NCBI GenBank assembly: GCA_030615145.1
Contig: JAUWZT010000040.1
Coordinates: 1-17,713, forward strand
DNA: 17,713 bases
Reading direction: 5' to 3'
Source of the DNA: Promethearchaeota archaeon
GTDB lineage: Archaea > Asgardarchaeota > Lokiarchaeia > Sigyniarchaeales > SOKP01
The number at the start of each line of letters is the position of its first letter. Within the stretch, counting starts at the first letter, position 1. The notes below the pieces were generated by a model. That model saw only the letters and a program-made list of their open reading frames with translations. It was not told where the DNA came from and did no database searches. Positions 1 to 7,127 of the stretch are shown in pieces. A program made the translations under genes and the position numbers.

Positions 1-42
1 TTCTTTTCTTAATTTATTAATAACCTCTTCAGTAGTCAACAT
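1..42 (-). CDS. N-terminus of an unidentified protein, cut by the left edge
   Basis: Reading leftwards from an ATG at 42-40 there are 14 sense codons (MLTTEEVINKLRKE) running off the window. An in-frame TGA lies at 51-49, so this ATG is the only likely start. The peptide is charged and helical and looks like a normal cytosolic protein start, but it is too short to assign to a family. It lies downstream of the ChrB-like gene on the same strand, separated from it by the hairpin terminator at 161-191, so it is probably a separate transcription unit. Confidence 0.35.
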   Translation of the reverse strand, partial: MLTTEEVINKLRKE

Positions 43-160
43 CTTTTTTCATATTGAACATAATTTTGGAAATTAGGAATATTCTAATTGTTTTAAAGTC
101 ATTATTATCAATAAATAAGATGTTTTTATAGATATTAATTCTTTATATTCTTATTCTATT

Positions 161-191
161 AAAAAAAAAACCTTGTTATTTTAAGGTTTTT
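161..191 (-). terminator. Hairpin plus T-tract terminator of the ChrB-like gene
   Basis: AAAAACCTT (166-174) pairs perfectly with AAGGTTTTT (183-191) around an 8-base loop. On the minus strand the stem runs straight into a run of ten T (A-run 161-170). It lies 30 bases after the stop codon of the minus-strand gene at 221-754. The layout is that of an intrinsic terminator; a T-run alone is often enough in archaea. Confidence 0.6.
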
Positions 192-220
192 GACACCTTT
201 TTTATCTTCTATTTCGTCGG

Positions 221-754
221 TTATAGAGACTCATTAAGTTTCTGTTTAATGAATGCGTGCCTTTCTGGTCGCGTTTTGATTTTCTCTAATTCATCTTTAT
301 ATTTTTCACGGATAATTTGTTGTTTAAAGTATGTGTATACGGCGTTGTAAACTGGAAATTCCTTTTCCAATGCTTCGTGATCTGAATCTACTAAAAATGG
401 AGTGCCAACTGCTACAAGTTCTAAAGCCCACACGAGAGGTTCCTCATTTATTCCTCCCGTATCTGCAGCTCTAACAAGTTTTCTAACTCCTTGCAACGCC
501 TCGTCGCTTTCGAGCTCATATTTTTCCACGATGGCATCAAATGTGCAATGCTTCTCACCGTTGCATACATGGTGATCAAGTTCTACTCCCGTACCAGCAG
601 TATCAAATGGAATTGCTCCAGTGTTCGCTATGAAATCGGATATTTCATCTCTTGGGAGGAAAACGAATTGAGCGCGTTTATCAACGAATCTTTTGATTAA
701 CCAGGGGCTAGCTACCCTATCAATATGTACATAATCTCGAGTTACCCATAACAT
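221..754 (-). CDS. ChrB C-terminal-domain protein (chromate resistance protein family)
   Basis: The 177-residue protein matches the C-terminal domain of ChrB. Residues 3-24 carry the family pattern WVTRDYVHIDRVASPWLIKR, with the PWLI-RF element. A 'GAIPFD' segment follows at 46-51, then HH at 61-62, Cys64 and a CTFDAI segment at 70-75, then RAADTGG at 95-101. In bacteria this domain is the C-terminal part of a larger chromate-responsive regulator encoded next to the ChrA exporter. Here the regulatory N-terminal domain is absent and no ChrA gene is in the window, so a chromate role cannot be assumed. The conserved His/Cys residues suggest a metal or redox centre, which is inference. Translation starts at ATG 754-752. 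The gene is followed by a hairpin terminator at 161-191 and is probably monocistronic. Confidence 0.8.
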   Translation of the reverse strand: MLWVTRDYVHIDRVASPWLIKRFVDKRAQFVFLPRDEISDFIANTGAIPFDTAGTGVELDHHVCNGEKHCTFDAIVEKYELESDEALQGVRKLVRAADTGGINEEPLVWALELVAVGTPFLVDSDHEALEKEFPVYNAVYTYFKQQIIREKYKDELEKIKTRPERHAFIKQKLNESL

Positions 755-828
755 TTTTTTATCACTGTTTATTTAGTTTTACTTCGGTATCGATTAAGTT
801 ATTAAATTATTAAATTTATTAAAATTTT

Positions 829-1326
829 TTATACAGGCAATTTAGTTCCGCATTCCTGACAAAAAGTATTATTTCGGTTATTCTTTTTTCCACAACTTGG
901 GCAAAAGATGGAATCTTCTTCTATTCCTGGTTGAGGTGTGATGTTTTGTATTTCGTTAAAAATTTTTATGAAGTTCGGAGCAATAGTCCGTACGAGTTTC
1001 ATAGGCGTAGTTCCTAATTCAAGAGCCCATCGTTTCATTATACCTTGGGGTTTTAGCCATTGCATGCCATATCCCATGGAAAGTGCTACTTCAACGCTCA
1101 CATAGGTTGTCTCATCGACAGGATTATAGCCTATCTTCATTGTGTACGTTTCTCCGTACGACATCATAGATAAATTGCGCTGGATAATAAGGGTATATAG
1201 TAACGAATTTGGTGATTTTGTTTGACTGTTAATTATCCCGCTATTACTTGCCCAAAAAAATTGTGTTCTGCTGAGAACTTCTTCTAAAGGCATTTTCAGG
1301 GAGTAATATCCAAATTTATGTCCCAT
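829..1326 (-). CDS. Protein of unknown function with C-terminal zinc ribbon
   Basis: The 165-residue protein has no signal peptide or membrane helix. The last 25 residues form a compact zinc ribbon: Cys142, Cys145, Cys156 and Cys159, in the pattern CPSCG...CQECG, typical of the zinc-ribbon tails on many archaeal proteins of varied function. Residues 1-125 are a soluble alpha/beta-looking domain containing GYNP (66-69) and WALELGTTP (100-108), which I do not recognise. The start at ATG 1326-1324 is supported by a GAGTGA ribosome binding site a few bases upstream on the minus strand. The 74-base gap to the next minus-strand gene (221-754) would permit co-transcription, but there is no functional link. 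The zinc ribbon is clear; the function is unknown. Confidence 0.75.
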   Translation of the reverse strand: MGHKFGYYSLKMPLEEVLSRTQFFWASNSGIINSQTKSPNSLLYTLIIQRNLSMMSYGETYTMKIGYNPVDETTYVSVEVALSMGYGMQWLKPQGIMKRWALELGTTPMKLVRTIAPNFIKIFNEIQNITPQPGIEEDSIFCPSCGKKNNRNNTFCQECGTKLPV

Positions 1327-1427
1327 ATAGATTTCACTCTTTTTTTATATGAAAAGTAGTTGATTGAATATGTATTATTATTTAAAATCGTCTTATTTTT
1401 GAATTTTATAAATCATTAATTCTAATT

Positions 1428-1447
1428 ACAATTTATCACAATTTATC
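1428..1447. repeat. Tandem 10-base repeat between divergent genes
   Basis: ACAATTTATC occurs twice back to back (1428-1437 and 1438-1447), in the 286-base intergenic region between the minus-strand gene at 829-1326 and the plus-strand gene at 1613-2194. It could be a protein-binding site or chance in AT-rich DNA. A TATA-like TTTTTATAATTT lies further right, near 1495-1506. Confidence 0.3.
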
Positions 1448-1612
1448 GCATTTAGAACTTCTTATTAATAAATAATAAGGTATTCATGAAATCTTTTTAT
1501 AATTTGAAAATAGAGCCTGAAAAATGATTATAATTGGGAATCGGCACATTTTTGATATGGTTTTTTCTTTAAAACAATACAAAACATAAGTAATTATTTA
1601 GGTGTTAAAATC

Positions 1613-2194
1613 GTGAAAAAAAGTTTTTTTTTGAGTTTAGTTTTTTTGATTACAGGTTTTTTAATCTTAGTTCCTGCAGCACTGGCAGCCCCTAATTATG
1701 AAAGAAATCCTGATGGTTTCGTTCATGGTTTGCTTTTCGAAGTTGATGGAGAAAATTATTATTTTGCAGGTCCTGGGAGCGAACTAGGAGCACGTGATGT
1801 TCCGGGTCATAGTTGGGTGCAGACAGGGCCCTATAGGTTTGTTGGACGGCACTATAATATAGGACCTTATATGCCTAATTTAGGAAGATATGTACCAGCG
1901 TGGTGGGCGCCACTTGAAGATGATGGAATTCTCTTGTATAAAGTAGATGGAATAATTGCACCTTGGAGCCCTGAAATAGCAGAATCCATGGCTAAGCGAG
2001 GATATGTTCATTATCATGAAATTGTACATGCGGAGGCCCCATATGAAGAGCATGAAACATTAGTCTTATGGCTTAAACATACTGCTGTGAGCTCATTTTA
2101 CTTTGCTCCACCTCCTATGCCAGGAAATTGGCGTGATGTAACTCCTGGTATAGACTTTAACTTCATGCCAAACTATATGATGCAATATAACTAA
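1613..2194 (+). CDS. Secreted conserved protein of unknown function
   Basis: The 193-residue protein starts at GTG 1613 and opens with a textbook signal peptide: Lys2-Lys3, a hydrophobic stretch at 4-20 and a probable cleavage site after Ala-Leu-Ala (25). The mature part has no further membrane helix, so it should be released or loosely attached outside the cell. It is rich in aromatic and histidine residues, with GHSWVQTGPYRFVGRHYNIG at 65-84, YKVDGIIAPWSPE at 109-121 and WLKHTAVSSF at 153-162. It reminds me of conserved secreted proteins also found in bacteria, but I cannot name a domain. HEIVH at 135-139 formally fits the HExxH zinc-protease pattern, with His147 downstream, but the surroundings do not look like a zincin. 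The gene stands alone, followed by a T-run at 2220-2228. Confidence 0.75.
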   Translation: MKKSFFLSLVFLITGFLILVPAALAAPNYERNPDGFVHGLLFEVDGENYYFAGPGSELGARDVPGHSWVQTGPYRFVGRHYNIGPYMPNLGRYVPAWWAPLEDDGILLYKVDGIIAPWSPEIAESMAKRGYVHYHEIVHAEAPYEEHETLVLWLKHTAVSSFYFAPPPMPGNWRDVTPGIDFNFMPNYMMQYN

Positions 2195-2219
2195 TCTGTG
2201 ATCCTAAATTTTTAAATAA

Positions 2220-2228
2220 TTTTTTTTT
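2220..2228 (+). terminator. T-run terminator after the secreted protein gene
   Basis: A run of nine T begins about 25 bases after the stop codon at 2194 and continues into a long T-rich stretch (to about 2248) without a convincing stem. This matches the simple U-tract terminators of archaea. Confidence 0.4.
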
Positions 2229-2255
2229 ATTTTATTTCTTTTTATTTCAAATGAT

Positions 2256-2299
2256 AATGTATTTATGACCCCAAACATTTAGTTCAAATGTATTTATGA
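2256..2299 (+). repeat. 13-base direct repeat overlapping a start codon
   Basis: AATGTATTTATGA occurs at 2256-2268 and again at 2287-2299. The second copy contains the start codon (ATG 2296) of the next gene, and the first copy supplies a decoy ATG in the same setting. It could be a local duplication of the leader or a regulatory site. Both copies sit within 45 bases. Confidence 0.4.
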
Positions 2300-3006
2300 T
2301 GAAGACAAAAACAGAAAAAGACGACTATGAGTCGTGCCAATCCACTATAAATCCCAGCGAGTGGAAGGGAAGAACGATAGAAATTGACGATGCTGGGACG
2401 GGTGATCTTGTCGGAAATGCGTTCATTGGCTTTCGGGACACGAACACGGGAAAAATTATTTTTCAATCGGTTCCAGTTGGCCTCTATAACGAAGATAACA
2501 AGAACGAGGATCAACCGAAGAAACACATTCTAAAAGTAGTTATCAAAGCTCTTAGAATGCTTAACCATAGCGAAGGTGATAGGATACTCCTATGCCGGGG
2601 TAATTGTTTTGATCTTGTTAGAGAATATTTTGACGAGAACAAGATATATTACGAGCCGGCAATTGTCGAAGGAGTGCTCCAGGACGCTGTGGAGGGCAGA
2701 TTTATTCAGCACCTCAGAAAATTAGGAGTGAGATCGCACAATCTTACGATGGACTCAGGCATCCAGAGATACTTTCTCTTGTTTAACTGGGTGTGTCGGG
2801 ACTTCCCAAATCGGGAAAGCTACGTTAAAACTGGCTTCCCATCGTGGAAAAAGAAGTGGCGAAAGATTGCTATGGATAGATACCATAATTCCAAGAGAAG
2901 TAAGATCCAGAGAAGAGAAATAATAGAGCGTAGGGCAAACGAGATTTACCAAAATATGTTTGAGAAGCCCCTTTCACTGGTAAAAGCTACCTCAGAGGGC
3001 AGATGA
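2296..3006 (+). CDS. Predicted RNase H-fold protein, conserved, function unknown
   Basis: The 236-residue soluble protein opens its folded part with IEIDDAGTGDLVGNAFIGF (28-46), a beta strand carrying two aspartates (31-32) followed by glycine-rich turns, as in the first strand of RNase H-type folds such as RNase HII. Later come a helix (75-90), DRILLCRG (95-102), IVEGVLQD (123-130) with candidate acidic ligands Glu125 and Asp130, and WVCRDFPNRESYVKTG (165-180). The tail from 184 to 215 is strongly basic and suits nucleic-acid binding. The fold assignment rests on pattern resemblance only. It may belong to a conserved archaeal family of unknown function. Start ATG 2296 or ATG 2299 cannot be told apart, and no strong ribosome binding site is visible. 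It has no linked partner gene. Confidence 0.7.
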   Translation: MMKTKTEKDDYESCQSTINPSEWKGRTIEIDDAGTGDLVGNAFIGFRDTNTGKIIFQSVPVGLYNEDNKNEDQPKKHILKVVIKALRMLNHSEGDRILLCRGNCFDLVREYFDENKIYYEPAIVEGVLQDAVEGRFIQHLRKLGVRSHNLTMDSGIQRYFLLFNWVCRDFPNRESYVKTGFPSWKKKWRKIAMDRYHNSKRSKIQRREIIERRANEIYQNMFEKPLSLVKATSEGR

Positions 3007-3234
3007 TTTAATTCTCAAAACTTTATTGAAGGTAGTATTCTGAGTCGCAGTTCCTATATAATTTCATCCTTCATGAATAATATCATTGTTATAAAACCGC
3101 TTATCAGGATAAAAGCAATATTAGAAATAAAAAAAAATCAGAAAGAGAAGAAACTTTAAGTATTACACTCAATTCCTTCTTTTCTTATATTTTAAATTTA
3201 AAAATTCCTCCAAATTAACAAGATGACATTAAAA

Positions 3235-3834
3235 CTAATTCATAATTAACCCGTCAATGTTCAATTCATACTCGAAACTAAATTCAGTTCCGGCAGGAAA
3301 ATATATTCCCCAGTAATCTACCCAAATTCTCCAATGATTAAGACCATCTCCTTGGTAAGGTCGTCTTACCCAGAATTCAAATCTTAAAATGTATTCTTCT
3401 CCCGCTATAAAATATCCCGGTTCAAAGATATGATACCAGTAGGAGATTTTTAATGACCCCGATGCTTTATCAGCTTTAACATCATATCTTTGTAAATTAA
3501 TTTCCTCATCGTTAATAAAGAGTTTATATTTCCATGGATTTTTAGGAGCCCAATCATTTTCTAATTCTTCTTCACTTAAGCCCCAGCCCATTCTAAAATA
3601 AAGTTCCTCAGTGGAATCATATTCCCATTCTGCATAACTATAATAATATTCCCCCGAACCCGGAGGATCTTCTATAAATTCTCCAAACAACCACGGAGCT
3701 CTCAGATTATTATCCCCTGGTAACTCTTTGATAAAAGGAGGCGTCCCCGCTAAAACTGTAGGAAACATACAAAAGATTAGAACTACTAAGGTAGTCACCA
3801 TTGCAAATCTTGTTATTTTTTTTTTCCTTTCCAT
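3235..3834 (-). CDS. Secreted beta-rich protein of unknown function
   Basis: The 199-residue protein has a basic N-terminus (residues 2-9), a hydrophobic core at 11-26 and a probable signal peptidase site after Val-Leu-Ala (29). The mature part is rich in Trp, Tyr and Glu, with alternating strand-like segments such as YYYSYAEWEY (63-72) and YILRFEFWVRRPYQGDG near 148-164, suggesting an Ig-like or jelly-roll extracellular domain. It has no C-terminal anchor. ATG 3834 follows a strong ribosome binding site (AGGGTGG on the minus strand) and a TATA-like element at 3899-3906. A decayed relative lies directly upstream at 3980-4240, so this is the surviving copy of a tandem pair. Function unknown. 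Confidence 0.75.
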   Translation of the reverse strand: MERKKKITRFAMVTTLVVLIFCMFPTVLAGTPPFIKELPGDNNLRAPWLFGEFIEDPPGSGEYYYSYAEWEYDSTEELYFRMGWGLSEEELENDWAPKNPWKYKLFINDEEINLQRYDVKADKASGSLKISYWYHIFEPGYFIAGEEYILRFEFWVRRPYQGDGLNHWRIWVDYWGIYFPAGTEFSFEYELNIDGLIMN

Positions 3835-3898
3835 TTAATCCACCCTAATGTTTTGATTAGAATGATCTAAAAAGATCAATGTATAATTTGTTTTCGGT

Positions 3899-3906
3899 AG
3901 TATTTA
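3899..3906 (-). promoter_or_regulatory. TATA-box candidate for the secreted beta-rich protein
   Basis: The minus strand reads GATTTAAATACT here. The TTTAAATA core lies about 65-70 bases upstream of ATG 3834. A start site some 25 bases downstream would leave a leader of about 40 bases containing the AGGGTGG ribosome binding site. Confidence 0.4.
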
Positions 3907-3979
3907 AATCTTCCTTTGAAATTTACCGGGAATTTCGAGTTATTATATGATCTGTCATAATCTTTAATTTAAATTTTTT

Positions 3980-4240
3980 TTATTTTTCTAGTTTTCTTGT
4001 TTCTTTAAAGAGAATTATTCCTACTGATAGAATTAAGGCAAAAGTGATTAATGGGCTTAGCAAGCCGGGAATAATATTGCCACCTCGCAAAACGAAGGTA
4101 GGGACTTGATTGGATTCATAAGCAATCTACAAATATTCTCCATTTATTAAAACCATCTCCTTAATACGAAGTTTTCACACAAAATTCAAATTTTAACAGA
4201 TTATCAATAGGTAGAAGATTTATATTGTATACTGTCAAAT
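3980..4240 (-). pseudogene. Decayed paralogue of the adjacent secreted protein, with C-terminal membrane anchor
   Basis: This accounts for most of the 452-base stretch without an intact gene (3835-4286). Read on the minus strand from about 4240, it gives NLLPIDNLLKFEF, then CVKTSY-stop-GDGFNKWRIFVDC. This aligns residue for residue with FIAGEEYILRFEF and WVRRPYQGDGLNHWRIWVDY of the intact gene at 3235-3834; DNA at 4131-4200 and 3320-3390 is also visibly similar. The in-frame TAA at 4161-4163 stands where the intact gene has Gln (CAA). A frameshift near 4116-4126 leads into a second frame encoding a glycine-rich linker and a hydrophobic helix (PGLLSPLITFALILSVGIIL), then a basic tail, ending at TAA 3982-3980. 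The ancestor was therefore probably membrane-anchored, unlike the surviving copy. Confidence 0.7.
4219..4226 (+). promoter_or_regulatory. TATA-box candidate for the flavin-binding protein gene
   Basis: TTTATATT lies about 60 bases before ATG 4287, in the spacing expected for an archaeal promoter with a leader of roughly 35 bases. It overlaps the upstream end of the decayed paralogue. The surrounding DNA is AT-rich, so this is a weak call. Confidence 0.3.
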
Positions 4241-4286
4241 GTATAATTAATATTAACATAAACGATTAAAATAGAGGGAAAAAGAG

Positions 4287-4760
4287 ATGGAATACACACA
4301 ATCGCCTGCATTAACGAAAGATGAGATTGTCTCGTTTCTCGAAAAGGCGAAAATTGCTCGAATTTGTAGTATAAATAAGGATGGAACGATTCATTCGGTT
4401 CCGGTATGGTATTATTATGAGAACGGCAATATTGTCATAGGAACTCCTAAGAAAAGCCGTAGAGCGGGTAATATCAGACGCAACAATAACGTAACTGTTT
4501 TGATTGATCAAGTAGGTCCACCAACTATGGGAGTTATTTTTTACGGGAAAGCGAACATTGATGAGGAAAATATGGATCAAATAGCTCATAAAATATTCAG
4601 TAGGTATATGTCTGATAAAGAAGCGAAGGGATATTGGAAGGGATTAAAAGAACTGACGGAGTGGGTAAAAGTTACTGTAGAGCCAGTTCACATAGCCTCG
4701 TTTGATTATAGTAAGGATAGCAAATATTTAGACGCGACAAAGAAGTATACTTCTTTATAA
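4287..4760 (+). CDS. Pyridoxamine 5'-phosphate oxidase-like (split-barrel FMN-binding) protein
   Basis: The 157-residue protein matches the small split-barrel flavoprotein family. It has an N-terminal helix (LTKDEIVSFLEKAKIARI, 9-26), then a strand-turn-strand SINKDGTIHSVPVWYYYENG (28-47), IVIGTPKKSRRAGNIRRNNN (49-68) and VTVLIDQVGPP (69-79). In this family the PVWY and SRRAGNI regions bind the FMN phosphate and isoalloxazine. Members include PNPOx itself, F420-dependent reductases and haem-degradation enzymes, so the substrate and the cofactor (FMN or F420) cannot be fixed. The start at ATG 4287 is supported by GAGGG and GAG immediately upstream. The stop codon lies next to a palindromic terminator (4739-4771). 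It stands alone. Confidence 0.85.
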   Translation: MEYTQSPALTKDEIVSFLEKAKIARICSINKDGTIHSVPVWYYYENGNIVIGTPKKSRRAGNIRRNNNVTVLIDQVGPPTMGVIFYGKANIDEENMDQIAHKIFSRYMSDKEAKGYWKGLKELTEWVKVTVEPVHIASFDYSKDSKYLDATKKYTSL

Positions 4761-4771
4761 TTATTTTTTTT
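4739..4771 (+). terminator. Palindromic hairpin plus T-tract at the end of the flavoprotein gene
   Basis: AAAGAAGTATACTTCTTT (4739-4756) is a perfect 18-base palindrome covering the last codons of the gene, followed after seven bases by a run of eight T (4764-4771). The stop codon sits between them. It would form a 7-base-pair stem with a 4-base loop followed by a U-tract. Confidence 0.55.
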
Positions 4772-4838
4772 CAAACTAAAGTCTTGTTAATTTAGATATG
4801 ATTATTTAACCAATCGCTAAGGTCATTTAGAACGTGCT

Positions 4839-4856
4839 AGCATTTCTATAAATGCT
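4839..4856. repeat. Short perfect hairpin in the intergenic region
   Basis: AGCATTT and AAATGCT form a perfect 7-base-pair stem around the loop CTAT. No T-run follows and no gene is attached. It could be the relic of a mobile-element end or a structured leader; the rest of the 262-base gap (4761-5022) shows nothing else. Confidence 0.3.
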
Positions 4857-5022
4857 TCAAGTCTAGTTATTATTAGTCAATGTGAATAATTTCTTTCATC
4901 TACGCAGTCCACATTAAAATTTTTTTGAGAAAGTCTTATTTATGATCTAATACATTTCGTAAAAGTTTTTAATATTAGGGAGAAATATAATTAATTATAA
5001 AATTCTTAAAAAAGGGTCGAGA

Positions 5023-7094
5023 ATGTTAAAATTGAGTAGATCGTTTATTCCTATATTTTTCTTTCTTTTTGGTTTGGTAATTTCTTCTAATCCTATTGGC
5101 GGTTTTTCTTGTGATGATAACATCATGTTTAATGACGCTCTGCAAAGAAAAGCTTCTAAAGCACAAATTATACCGAGATTATCTCAAGTACATGTAAAAA
5201 ACGAGACTATTAATACTGACGAGACTTGGAGTGGAAATATTCTTGTAACTCGAAGTATTATTGTATCTAAAGGAGCAACCCTTACGATTTTGCCCGGAAC
5301 AGTAGTTAAATTTAAGCATTATAGGGGGTATAAAGACCCAGAAGCAAGGCTAAGCATTTTTGTAGCTGGGACTATAAAAGCGCTAGGAGCTCCTCTTCAG
5401 CAGATATGGTTTACTTCTGACGCTGAGCCGCCGATTAATGGGGATTGGGATGGAATTTATATGAACGACACTACAGATTCGATATTTAATTATACTATTG
5501 TAGAATATGGACTCGTGGGAATCGTCCAGTATTACTCTGAATCAATAGTTGCGAATTCAATAATTAGGTGGACCAATACAGAAGGGCTTTACGCGGAATA
5601 TTCCAAGGTGGAGTATGTAAATAATACGCTATATGGAAATGGCTATCATGAGATAGCTTTGGAGCAGTTTAATAATGCTACTGTTAAGAACAACATATTC
5701 ACAAATGGAACGGCTGCCTTTCACTCAGAAAATTCTGAAGTCTATCTTAAGGGAAATTATTTTACTAATTATAGTGGCGATATCGTGTCGATTGCCGCTC
5801 ACTCAAATGCAACTATCGAGGAGAACATTTTTGATCCATCATTGCCTACTCCCCAAGTTATAGTAACTCCAAACTCAAACGCAACTCTGATTAATAACGA
5901 TAATGGGACTATGACGTTACCGATTCCGGTATTTGATTATCAAAATGTGAGGAACTATACATTGGGTTATATTCCAGGGGATTTAAATGATCTATATCCT
6001 TATGTATATGATCCAGCAGACGAAACAAGAAGGGTTGTAAGAAGAATCGGAATAGGATTAAGCTTTGGGTGGGCGTTAGAATATGCGATGGGCTATATTT
6101 GGCGGTTTGATTTTTGGAATATTTCGTTAGGGAGCGGGTTAAATTTTATAAGAGTGGATCCAATTACAGGAGATTATATTGAAATCCGAAACGATGTTAT
6201 TGAAAATGCGCGAGGGTTAGCTTGGGATGGTGAGTATTTTTTTGCGTATGATCATAGCCAGCTCAAGATTTTCAAGTTTGAACTTTCTGGGAATACGGTA
6301 GTAATAATTGATTCATTTGATCTACCAAAAAAGGAGGAAGGGGGTACACAAGGGTTAACTTCTGATGGGAATTTTCTATATCTTCCTAGCAGGGGAGGAG
6401 ATTTAGTGAGGAAGATAAATAAAACTGGAGCAATTATAGAAGAGATTCAAGTTCCCGGAGAGGGCATTAGCGGAGGTTTAGTGTGGACGGGTTCCCATTT
6501 CTGGGGACTGAGTGGAGGAAATTTAACTAAATACTCTCAGGATTGGCAGGTTGTAGGGCAGATTTATCCTGTAGCGGATGGTACATGGGCAGTTGCATGG
6601 GATGGAGACTATATCTGGGCACTTCAGAGAACATGTGAGAGTTGGGTTGACGCGAAAATGTTCCAGATCGAGCCTTTAATCTCAACGACTACTAGTTATC
6701 TACTAACAAAAGAAGGCGCTCCCTACACAATAGTTGTGAAATCAAATTCTTCTGATTATAGTCTTCGGTTTAATGAATCTCGGAATGAAATTAGCTTTGA
6801 AATTTATGGTAGAATTGGAACCACGGGATTCTGTGATGTTTTAATCCCCAAAGCTGCTTTACTTAGCCCTTACAACGTACCATAGATGGAATGGTCATCC
6901 CCTTTAATCTAATTGAACTTGGAACAGCATTTTTACTTCATTTTGAATACGAGCATAGTTATCATGAAATTAAAATTTCCATGGAAGCTCTATCAGTACA
7001 ACCGATTATCTCATGGATTCATATTCTTCCTCTAACCACAATATTCGTGGTGTTATTAAGCATTTTAACATATCGAAAGATTAAGAAAGGATGA
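5023..7094 (+). pseudogene. Surface protein: beta-helix + beta-propeller + C-terminal membrane anchor, split by a one-base frameshift
   Basis: Frame one (5023-6885, 620 residues) begins with a signal peptide (hydrophobic residues 8-22). A right-handed parallel beta-helix region follows (about 55-300; repeated motifs such as NNTLYGNG and VKNNIF). Then comes a beta-propeller-like region (about 370-560; repeats such as GLAWDGEYFFAYD, GLTSDGNFLYL and AVAWDGDYIWALQ). It carries many N-x-S/T sites. It stops at TAG 6883 after PKAALLSPYNVP. The -1 frame continues exactly from that point: from 6879 it reads TIDGMVIPFNLIE, then an Ig-like strand, and ends with a hydrophobic helix (PLTTIFVVLLSILTY) and KKG at 7094. 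NVTIDG across the join is the usual C-terminal domain of archaeal surface proteins, so one base is missing at 6877-6879. Joined, it would be about 690 residues. There is no slippery heptamer, so mutation or assembly error is likelier than programmed shifting. ATG 5023 follows GGGTCGAG. Confidence 0.85.
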
Positions 7095-7127
7095 GTATAA
7101 AATATTTTCGTGAAAAAATGATTTAAT

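Noticed and set aside
2005..2040. HExxH motif (HEIVH, residues 135-139) in the secreted protein at 1613-2194, hinting at a zinc protease.
   Set aside because: The residues around it do not follow any zincin pattern I know, and the match is a five-residue one with two wildcards in a histidine-rich protein. A third ligand (His147 or Glu148) cannot be justified.
3040..3160. Minus-strand hydrophobic segment (FILISGFITMILFMKDEII) just after the secreted protein gene, possibly its lost membrane anchor.
   Set aside because: It needs a frameshift at a run of nine A plus bypass of the TAA at 3235. There is no homology to support it, unlike the remnant at 3980-4240.
6871..6890. Programmed -1 ribosomal frameshift at the surface-protein break.
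   Set aside because: There is no X-XXY-YYZ slippery site and no obvious stimulatory stem; an indel explains it more simply.
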